A stretch of 64,000 nt of DNA from Roseiarcus sp963798015 (GTDB lineage Bacteria > Pseudomonadota > Alphaproteobacteria > Rhizobiales > Beijerinckiaceae), in the NCBI GenBank assembly GCA_963798015.1, contig CAWCSA010000005.1:248001-312000 (forward strand). The letters run 5' to 3'. The notes under the pieces were generated by a model. That model did not search any database. It saw only the letters and a program-made list of their open reading frames with translations, and was not told the DNA's origin. The position numbers were made by a program, and so were the translations under genes. Positions 8,470-15,147 of the stretch are shown in pieces. Positions within the stretch are counted from its first letter, which is position 1; each line of letters opens with the position of its first letter.

Positions 8470-8972
8470 TCATCGCTCTACGATCGCCATGAGGATCGCG
8501 TCGCGAAACACGCTGTCGATCAGGCTCGCATCGCGGACAATCCCCTCTAGGACGAAGCCCGCCTGTTCATAGAGGGCGATGGCGCATTGATTGTCGGCGT
8601 GCACATCGAGTTCGATGCGTTTGAAGCCCGAGCGCCGCGCCCGGGCTAGAGTCGCCTCGAGCAGACGTCGCCCGACACCGCGGCCGCGCCATTCCGGCAA
8701 CAGGCCCATGCCGAGCGTTCCGCGGTGCGCCCGCGAAGGAAAGGACTCGCGACGAACGTCGCGCGAGCCGACCACCTTGTCGCCGGCAAGGGCGAACGTC
8801 ATCGGGTTCCCATTTTCGAGGTTGCTCTTGACAAAATGCAACGTGTCCGGTTCGGGCGGGCTTCGAGCATTGTCAAATATCTGCGCTCGCGCGCAACGAC
8901 ATCGAGGGCGCGTCGATAACCCTCGACGTAATCGAGCGTCATTGGCTCGATCCGTACGGACGTCTCGTTCAA
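8470..8972 (-). pseudogene. GNAT acetyltransferase broken by a single-base frameshift
   Basis: Two reading frames together make one GNAT protein of about 165 residues. The N-terminal part, in frame with TTG 8972 or ATG 8942, reads MTLDYVEGYRRALD then RERRYLTMLEA. The remainder, in another frame, begins PPEPDTLHFVKSN and contains the acetyl-CoA signature LLPEWRGRGVGRRLLEATLA and LDVHADNQCAIALYEQAGF. The frames join if one base is restored near 8860, inside a GGGCGGG run on the plus strand, giving LEA-PPEPD. The start directly abuts the stop of the upstream methyltransferase, indicating coupling. Whether this is true decay or a base-call error cannot be told here. Confidence 0.8.
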
Positions 8973-9638
8973 CTAACCCGCCTTCTCGATCCTCAGCAGC
9001 GTGAACAGCTTCATCGGCGGCAGCGCGCTGCGCTCGACAATGCGGGCGTCGTGGCGAGAAACGATCCAGCTTTCGACAGTGGAATAGGGAAAGTTCGGAT
9101 GCCACCCGAGCCAAGCGGCGGCCGTTTCCATCCGGCGCTCGACGCCCGCGCGAAGCCCCCCTGAGGCGGCGAAATGGTTCATGACGATCAGCGTCCCGCC
9201 CGGCCTTAAGACCCGCCAGGCCTCGTCGAGCACGCGATCCGGACTGGGAACGACGCTCATCACATAAGGCGCGAGCGCGACGTCAAACGCCGCGTCCGGA
9301 AATTCGAGCGCAGCGGCGTCCATGACATGGAGCCCCCTAACCTGCGCCAGCCCTTTTCGATCGACCCGCGCGCGCGCCGCCCGCAACATCGGCGCCGAAA
9401 TATCGATGCCGGTCACAAGCACGTTGCCCGGGAGAAGCGGCAGTTCGAGCCCGGTGCCGACGCCGACAACGAGGATCTCGCCGCCCGGTCCTGCAGCGTC
9501 GGCCGCCGCGCACGCGGCCGCCGCCCGGCCCGGATGGAACGGCAGATCGAAGATGAGGTCGTAGATCGGCGCCCAGCGGCTGTAGGCCGCTTCCGCATTA
9601 TGCCCCGCGTAGGTTTGCGTCGCGTCGATCGGATTCAT
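8973..9638 (-). CDS. Class I SAM-dependent methyltransferase, possibly PmtA-type phospholipid methyltransferase
   Basis: 221 residues. The Rossmann-fold SAM motif is EILVVGVGTGLELPLLP (about 55-71), followed by an acidic VTGIDIS strand end and a typical WRVLRPGGTLIVMNHF post-motif. The overall pattern (YSRWAPIYDLIFDLPFHPGR near the N-terminus, C-terminal TLLRIEKAG) resembles the Rhodobacter-type phosphatidylethanolamine N-methyltransferase PmtA, which builds phosphatidylcholine, and also ubiE-like proteins. I favour PmtA but only moderately. It is followed immediately by the frameshifted GNAT gene on the same strand. Confidence 0.8.
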   Translation of the reverse strand: MNPIDATQTYAGHNAEAAYSRWAPIYDLIFDLPFHPGRAAAACAAADAAGPGGEILVVGVGTGLELPLLPGNVLVTGIDISAPMLRAARARVDRKGLAQVRGLHVMDAAALEFPDAAFDVALAPYVMSVVPSPDRVLDEAWRVLRPGGTLIVMNHFAASGGLRAGVERRMETAAAWLGWHPNFPYSTVESWIVSRHDARIVERSALPPMKLFTLLRIEKAG

Positions 9639-9768
9639 TGTCGGGCCCCCCCGACAGGCCCGTGCCCGTTGCCCCTCGCCCCGAGTAGCTCAACGCACTA
9701 TAGCATGAACCGTTCCGCCGCGAGGAGCCATCTCGCCCAAGGGCCGGAGCCTTGTAAGGGGTCCACGC

Positions 9769-10155
9769 GTGATTGACCATATCGGCTTTGCTGTCTCTAA
9801 TATGGAGCGATCGAAGACCTTCTATGTCGATGCCCTCAAGCCGCTCGGCATTGCCGTCGTGATGGAAGTGACGGCGGAGCAGACCGGCGCGGACGCCCAT
9901 GCCGGATTTGGCAGGGACGACAAGGCGTTCTTCTGGATCGGCGGGGGCGCGAAGCCCAAGGGCGGGACGCATGTCGCCTTTACAGCCCCCACGCGCGCCG
10001 ATGTTGATGCCTTTTACCGCGCAGCTTTGGCCGCTGGCGGACGGGACAATGGGGCGCCCGGGTTAAGGCCTCAATACCATCCGGATTACTACGGAGCCTT
10101 CGTCCTCGATCCTGACGGCAACAACATCGAGGCCGCGTGCCGCAAGCCTGGATGA
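9769..10155 (+). CDS. VOC (glyoxalase/dioxygenase superfamily) protein
   Basis: 128 residues from a GTG start (MIDHIGFAVSNMERSKTFY). The two beta-alpha-beta-beta-beta modules of the vicinal-oxygen-chelate fold are recognisable, with metal-ligand candidates His4, the His in GTHVAFTA and the Glu in NNIEAACR. This is the small VOC subtype near lactoylglutathione lyase-like proteins; substrate unknown. It is convergent with topA, and its stop codon lies inside a bidirectional hairpin. Confidence 0.85.
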   Translation: MIDHIGFAVSNMERSKTFYVDALKPLGIAVVMEVTAEQTGADAHAGFGRDDKAFFWIGGGAKPKGGTHVAFTAPTRADVDAFYRAALAAGGRDNGAPGLRPQYHPDYYGAFVLDPDGNNIEAACRKPG

Positions 10156-10174
10156 AGATCCAGGCTTGGCTTTT
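10143..10174 (+). terminator. Terminator between VOC gene and topA
   Basis: CAAGCCTGGAT (10143-10153), loop GAAG, ATCCAGGCTTG (10158-10168): a perfect 11-bp stem followed by GCTTTT on the plus strand. It overlaps the stop codon of the VOC gene and ends at the topA stop. It fits an intrinsic terminator for the plus-strand gene; the minus-strand side lacks a T-run. Confidence 0.75.
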
Positions 10175-13037
10175 ATCCCCGCTTGCCGGCGGCGGATTTT
10201 GGCTTGGCTGGGGCGGCCTTTTTGGCGGCCGCTTTTTTCGCCGCGGCGGATTTGGCTCGGGCCTTCGGGCCTTCGGCCGCGCCGGCCTTAGCCGGCTGAG
10301 CCTTGCCCCTTGCCGGCGCTCCTTTCGCCGCCTTGCGCGGCCGAGCGACAGGCTTGCCCTCGCGCTCGGCGATGAGCTCCAGGGCGTCGGAGAGGGTGAT
10401 GGAGTCAGGCGCGGTGCTCTTTGAAATCGTCGCGTTGACCTTTCCCCAGTTGACATAAGCGCCGTAGCGCCCGTCGCGCACGGTGACTGGGCCGCCATCG
10501 GGATGCTCGCCAACGAGGCGCCCGATCGCACCGCCCCCCGCCGCCTTGGCTTTGAGCAGTTCGATCGCCTCACCGAGGGTGAGGCTCGCCGGATCGATCC
10601 CCTTCTGGATCGTGGCGTTGATCTTGCCGTGATTGACATAGGAGCCGAACCGGCCGGCCTTCACGCTGACCTTGCCGCCCTCCGGATGCTCGCCAAGTTC
10701 GCGCCCCGCGCCGGCGCCGAAGCGGGAGGCCCCGGCCCCGCTCTCCTTGGCGACGATCAGGTCGATCGCCCGGTTGCCGCCGATCTCGAGCACATCGTCG
10801 TCGCGGCCGAGGTTGGCGTAGGTCTTGCCGTGCTGCACATAGGTCCCGTAGCGGCCGATGCCGGCGAGGATCGCCTCGCCGCTCGTCGGATGGCGCGCGA
10901 CTTCGCGCGGCAAAGCGAGCAGCGCCAGCGCCTTCTCGAGCGTCACGTCGTCCGCGCTCAGGCCCTTCGGCAGCGAGGAGCGCTTAGGCTTCTCACCTTC
11001 CCCCTGCTGAATGTACTCGCCGAAGCGCCCGTTGCGCAGAGTGATCTCTTCGCCCGTCGCAGGATCCTGGCCAAGCACGCGAACGCCCGGCCGGTCGCCT
11101 TCCGAGCTCTCTGCGCCGCTCGGCGCGAGAACGCGTGAGAACTTGCATTCGGGATAGCGCGAGCAGCCGATGAAGGCGCCAAACTTGCCAAGCTTCAGCG
11201 ACAATTGGCCCTCGTTGCACAGTGGACAGAGGCGCGGATCGACGCCTTCGCCGCGCGAGGGGAAAATGTGCGGGCCCAAGAGCTCGTTCAGGCTGTCGAG
11301 CACCTGGCGCGTGCCCAGGTCCTTGATGCCGGTGATGGCGCCGGAGAAATCGTTCCAGAAGTCGCGCAGCAGCGCCTTCCAGTCGATTTCGCTGTTCGAC
11401 ACCTTGTCGAGCTTCTCTTCGAGCTCGGCGGTAAAGTCGTAGCCGACATATTTCGTGAAGAACGATTCGAGGAAGGCGGTCACGATCCGGCCCTTGTCCT
11501 CAGGGTACAGCCGCTTCTTGTCTAGCCGCACATAGTCGCGATCCTTGAGGACCGCGATGGTCGAGGCATAGGTCGAGGGGCGGCCGATGCCGAGCTCCTC
11601 CATCCGCTTGATCAGCGTCGCCTCGGTGTAGCGGGGCGGCGGCTCGGTAAAATGCTGGCTGGCGTCGATCCGCTCCTTGGCGAGCTTTTCCGCTTGGCGC
11701 ATCGGCGGCAGACGGCTCGATTCCTCGTCTTCCTCGTCGTCTCGGCCCTCCTGGTAGAGAGCGAGGAAACCGGGAAAGCGCACAACCTGGCCGGTCGCGC
11801 GAAATTCGAGCTTGCGCGCGCCGGCCTCGGCCAGAATGTCGACCGTCGTGCGCTCGAGCTCGGCGCTCTCCATCTGGCAGGCGATCGTACGCGTCCAGAT
11901 GAGTTCGTAGAGCTTCGCCTGTTCGGGTTCGAGATGATGGGCGACATCGCGGGGACGCTTCGTCATATCGGTCGGACGGATTGCTTCGTGCGCTTCCTGC
12001 GCGTTCTTGGCCTTGGCGGTGTATTTGCGAGGCGCCGATGGCACATAATTGTCGCCGAAATCCCTGGCGATGACACGCCGCGCCGACGCGACCGCCTCCG
12101 GCGCGAGATCGACGCCGTCCGTACGCATATAGGTGATGAGGCCGGCCGCGCCGTCGCCGACATCGACGCCCTCGTAGAGGCGCTGCGCAATCTGCATGGT
12201 GCGCGCCGGCGCAAGACCGAGCTTCCGCGACGCCTCCTGCTGCAGGGTCGAAGTGGTGAATGGCGAATAAGGGTGGCGCTTGACCGGCTTCGATTCGACC
12301 GCGGCGACCGAGAATAGCGCCTGCTCGAGCGCAGTCTTGAACGCTTCGGCCTCCGCGCCCGAGCCAATGTCGAGCCGGTTGATCTTCTTGCCGTCGGCGC
12401 CGACCAGCCGGGCGGTGAAGGGCGAATTAGCTTGCGTTCGCAAATGGGCGATGATCGACCAATATTCGCGGGCAACAAACTTTTCGATCTCAAGCTCGCG
12501 GTCGCAGACAATACGCAGGGCGACCGACTGCACCCGGCCGGCCGAGCGCGCGCCTGGCAGTTTGCGCCACAGGACCGGCGACAGGTTGAAGCCGACCAGA
12601 TAGTCGAGCGCGCGGCGCGCCCGATAGGCGTCGACAAGAGCCTCGTCGATCTCGCGCGGATTGCGCATCGCCTCCTGGACGGCGTCCTTGGTCACCGCGT
12701 TGAACACCACGCGATCGACGCGCTTGTCCTTGAGCAGCTTCTTGCTCTTTAGAATCTCGTGGATGTGCCACGAGATCGCCTCGCCTTCCCGGTCCGGGTC
12801 GGTCGCCAGGATCACGCGGTCGGCATTCCTGACGGCTCCCCCGATGTCGCTGAGCCGCTTGGCGGCCTTCGCGTCGACTTCCCAGCGCATGGCGAAATCG
12901 TCGTCGGGATCGACCGACCCGTCTTTGGCCGCAAGATCCCGCACATGGCCGAACGAGGCGTAGACCTCATAGTCCTTGCCCAGATATTTGTTGATGGTCT
13001 TCGCCTTGGCCGGCAACTCGACGATCACGACTTTCAT
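10173..13037 (-). CDS. topA: DNA topoisomerase I
   Basis: 954-residue type IA topoisomerase that relaxes negative supercoils. The N-terminal Toprim domain has ATDPDREGE (residues 78-86). The active-site tyrosine is Tyr303 in GLITYMRTDG. A four-cysteine zinc finger (CPLCNEG then GCSRYPECKF) sits near 600, followed by several repeats of the type RFGSYVNHGKINATI, and a Lys/Ala-rich tail of about 70 residues. The usually invariant ESPAKAKTI motif reads ELPAKAKTI here (residue 8 Leu instead of Ser). In relatives this gene follows pyrB-pyrC-plsY-dprA; here the upstream neighbour is a toxin-antitoxin pair. Confidence 0.96.
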   Translation of the reverse strand: MKVVIVELPAKAKTINKYLGKDYEVYASFGHVRDLAAKDGSVDPDDDFAMRWEVDAKAAKRLSDIGGAVRNADRVILATDPDREGEAISWHIHEILKSKKLLKDKRVDRVVFNAVTKDAVQEAMRNPREIDEALVDAYRARRALDYLVGFNLSPVLWRKLPGARSAGRVQSVALRIVCDRELEIEKFVAREYWSIIAHLRTQANSPFTARLVGADGKKINRLDIGSGAEAEAFKTALEQALFSVAAVESKPVKRHPYSPFTTSTLQQEASRKLGLAPARTMQIAQRLYEGVDVGDGAAGLITYMRTDGVDLAPEAVASARRVIARDFGDNYVPSAPRKYTAKAKNAQEAHEAIRPTDMTKRPRDVAHHLEPEQAKLYELIWTRTIACQMESAELERTTVDILAEAGARKLEFRATGQVVRFPGFLALYQEGRDDEEDEESSRLPPMRQAEKLAKERIDASQHFTEPPPRYTEATLIKRMEELGIGRPSTYASTIAVLKDRDYVRLDKKRLYPEDKGRIVTAFLESFFTKYVGYDFTAELEEKLDKVSNSEIDWKALLRDFWNDFSGAITGIKDLGTRQVLDSLNELLGPHIFPSRGEGVDPRLCPLCNEGQLSLKLGKFGAFIGCSRYPECKFSRVLAPSGAESSEGDRPGVRVLGQDPATGEEITLRNGRFGEYIQQGEGEKPKRSSLPKGLSADDVTLEKALALLALPREVARHPTSGEAILAGIGRYGTYVQHGKTYANLGRDDDVLEIGGNRAIDLIVAKESGAGASRFGAGAGRELGEHPEGGKVSVKAGRFGSYVNHGKINATIQKGIDPASLTLGEAIELLKAKAAGGGAIGRLVGEHPDGGPVTVRDGRYGAYVNWGKVNATISKSTAPDSITLSDALELIAEREGKPVARPRKAAKGAPARGKAQPAKAGAAEGPKARAKSAAAKKAAAKKAAPAKPKSAAGKRG

Positions 13038-13157
13038 TCAGGAAATTTCCTTCAGGCGCCGGCGACGCAGTCCCAATTGCCCTTAGCCGTCCGGCGGCGG
13101 GATATGGAGAGCCCAAGGCCGCCTGTCAAATGACGCGGCGTCGGGGAGCAGCGCTGG

Positions 13158-13562
13158 TCAGGCCGCGCTCTCGATGTCCGTCTTCGAGAAATCATTGCCC
13201 TTGTAAAGAAGCGAAGCCCCGCCGGCCTTGGCCTGAGCGTAGATGAAACAGTCCCCAAGGTTGAGCCGCGCCGGGTGTCCTCTTCCCTTGCCATAGCGAG
13301 CAAAGGCTTCGAGCGCGACATGGGCGGTTTCCGGCTGGATCGGCTGAACGACGACGCGCGCCAGACGCAAGAACTCCATGACATCGACTTCGGCGTCCTC
13401 GACAGAACGTCTGAGGATGCGAACAAGCCCAAGCGTGGCTTCGTAAACGGCCACAGGCGAGGTCGTGATCTCAGACCCGCATCCGAGCGCCTCCGTCAGA
13501 GCGTCGGCCTCTGGCTCTCCGGTGATGATGGCGACAATCGCGGACGCATCGAGAACAATCAC
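13158..13562 (-). CDS. vapC: VapC-type PIN-domain ribonuclease toxin
   Basis: 134 residues. The PIN-domain acidic residues are in place: MIVLDASAIVAI (Asp5), EPEADAL, and NLGDCFIYAQA near residue 100. The C-terminus contains LLYKGNDFSKTDI, a signature of this VapC subgroup. VapC toxins cleave specific RNAs when free of antitoxin. The ATG overlaps the stop of the preceding vapB by four bases, giving coupled translation. The module sits directly upstream of topA, where relatives carry dprA. Confidence 0.92.
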   Translation of the reverse strand: MIVLDASAIVAIITGEPEADALTEALGCGSEITTSPVAVYEATLGLVRILRRSVEDAEVDVMEFLRLARVVVQPIQPETAHVALEAFARYGKGRGHPARLNLGDCFIYAQAKAGGASLLYKGNDFSKTDIESAA

Positions 13563-13813
13563 AAGTCGCCGCTGAGGTCGTCGTAAAAGTCTTTGTCCGC
13601 CTCTAGGCCCGTGCGCGGAACCGCCGCGATGCGGTCTTGAAGCGGCTTCAGCCGCTCCGCGAGCGACTTCTCACCCTCGATGCGAGCAAGTTCGTTTTCG
13701 AGCGCGCTGAGGACCGCATCCGTTTTTGTGCTGTGACGGATCGCCGCCAATTTCGCGGCGAGATCGACGACCCGTCGGTTTCGAATCTGGAGCATGGAGG
13801 CTTCGGTCTTCAT
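13559..13813 (-). CDS. vapB: VapB-type antitoxin
   Basis: 84 residues, or 78 if the internal MLQIRNRRVV start is used. The ribbon-helix-helix-like N-terminus (MLQIRNRRVVDLAAKLAAIRHSTKTDAVLSALENEL) is that of the Rv0623/PSK-type VapB antitoxins. The acidic C-terminus (LEADKDFYDDLSGDL) would occupy the toxin active site. A TATATT -10-like box lies so close to the first ATG that the message would be nearly leaderless, which favours the internal start at 13795. It is autoregulated through the palindrome just upstream. Confidence 0.88.
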   Translation of the reverse strand: MKTEASMLQIRNRRVVDLAAKLAAIRHSTKTDAVLSALENELARIEGEKSLAERLKPLQDRIAAVPRTGLEADKDFYDDLSGDL

Positions 13814-13847
13814 CTGTATTGAATATAGTCTCGCCGCATCAATACAG
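13814..13847 (-). promoter_or_regulatory. Operator/promoter of vapBC
   Basis: CTGTATTGA (13814-13822) and TCAATACAG (13839-13847) are perfect 9-bp inverted arms with a 16-bp spacer. The spacer holds CTATATTC on the minus strand, a good -10 element. Arms flanking the -10 box are what VapBC-type autorepression uses. Confidence 0.65.
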
Positions 13848-13917
13848 CAAGCTTTGCACTTTCGGGGAACGTCGTGCGAAGCTATCGCCCTCCCACTTGC
13901 AACTGCGCGAGGCCGTC

Positions 13918-14772
13918 ATGGCGGACGCTCAATCGAAACCCGTTTGGTTCATCACCGGCTGCTCGACCGGATTCGGTCGCGAGCTGTCGGTCATTCTCCT
14001 GAACCGCGGCTACCGCGTCGTCGTGACGGCGCGCGACAAGGCGAAGGTCGAAGACATTGTCGCTGGCCATGACAAGACCGGCCTTGTGCTTGCGCTCGAC
14101 GTCGACAAGCAGGATCAGATCGACGCCGCAATCAAGGGGGCGCAAGCCCGCTTCGGCCGCATCGATGTCCTCGTCAACAATGCTGGCTATGGCTATCTCG
14201 CGGCCATCGAGGAAGGCGACGATGCCGACGTGCGGGCGATGTTCGACACCAATTTCTTCGGCCTCGCCGCCATGACGCGCGCGGCACTGCCGATCATGCG
14301 CGCCCAAAAGTCGGGGGCGGTCGTCAACATCTCATCGATTGGCGGCTTCATCGGCTTTCCCGGGTCGGGCTATTACGCGGCAACCAAGTTCGCGGTCGAA
14401 GGCCTCTCCGAGGCGCTGTCGAAGGAAGGCGCGCCGCACGGAATCAAGGTCCTCATCGTTGAGCCCGGACCGTTCCGCACCGACTGGGCCGGCCGCTCGC
14501 TCAAAACGCCGAAAAAGCCCGTCGACGCCTATACGGAGACCGCCATAGCCCGGCGCCGGGCAATCCAGGGCGTCAGTGGCTCGCAAGCCGGCGATCCGGT
14601 TCGCGCGTGCGAGGCGATCATCAATGCGGTTGAGCAGGAGCATCCCCCGCTCCGGCTGCCCCTTGGCGCCTTCGCTTACGAAGCCATGGGAGCGGAGATC
14701 GAAGCCGTGCGCAAGGAGCACGCTTCGCTCGAGGCGGCGGCGCGGGGCGCGGACTATCCAAAGACGAACTAG
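13918..14772 (+). CDS. Short-chain dehydrogenase/reductase
   Basis: 284 residues, classical SDR oxidising or reducing an alcohol/ketone with NAD(P). The cofactor motif is FITGCSTGFGRELS (about 10-23); NNAG, the catalytic Ser in NISSIGG, and YYAATKFAVEGLSE (Tyr and Lys) are all present. The CSTGFG variant of the Gly motif and the EPGPFRTDWAG segment are typical of the SDR subgroup often annotated oxidoreductase/retinol dehydrogenase-like. The start ATG at 13918 was chosen because longer frames read through the vapB promoter. Substrate unknown. Confidence 0.9.
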   Translation: MADAQSKPVWFITGCSTGFGRELSVILLNRGYRVVVTARDKAKVEDIVAGHDKTGLVLALDVDKQDQIDAAIKGAQARFGRIDVLVNNAGYGYLAAIEEGDDADVRAMFDTNFFGLAAMTRAALPIMRAQKSGAVVNISSIGGFIGFPGSGYYAATKFAVEGLSEALSKEGAPHGIKVLIVEPGPFRTDWAGRSLKTPKKPVDAYTETAIARRRAIQGVSGSQAGDPVRACEAIINAVEQEHPPLRLPLGAFAYEAMGAEIEAVRKEHASLEAAARGADYPKTN

Positions 14773-14820
14773 GGTCAAAACTCGATCACGCTTGGGCAGC
14801 TTCGACCCCAAAGGCGACCT

Positions 14821-15072
14821 TCAGGTTCCACGCAATAAACGGTTGGAAAGGGCGATAAAGCGGTCTTCGGCTTTCCATGTCGGATGTACGCCATAGTCGA
14901 TTGACCCTCGGGACCAGACGATAGGCAGGCGACCGAGATGCCACACGACGTAGAAGCACGGCTCACGAGCCTGCGCTCGCATGGGTTCATAATATTGGCG
15001 TGGCAGTAGCGACGCGAAGAAGAACAGCCCAACATAGGCGGCCGGCGCCTTGAACATCTGGTCACCGACCAC
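14821..15072 (-). CDS. Possible small protein or remnant in the SDR/patatin gap
   Basis: An 83-residue frame (MVGDQMFKAPAAYVGLFFFA...) with a hydrophobic middle and a sensible amino-acid mix, continuing upstream without a good start as far as a stop near 15127. No family is recognised and no clear ribosome site is visible. It fills most of the 375-bp space between two convergent genes and could be the tail of a decayed gene. Low support. Confidence 0.25.
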   Translation of the reverse strand: MVGDQMFKAPAAYVGLFFFASLLPRQYYEPMRAQAREPCFYVVWHLGRLPIVWSRGSIDYGVHPTWKAEDRFIALSNRLLRGT

Positions 15073-15147
15073 GACACCGACATAATCGATAGAAGATCGG
15101 CCGAGAAAACCGCCATCAGCCCCACCGCCGCGGTCCGAGCCTGAGGT

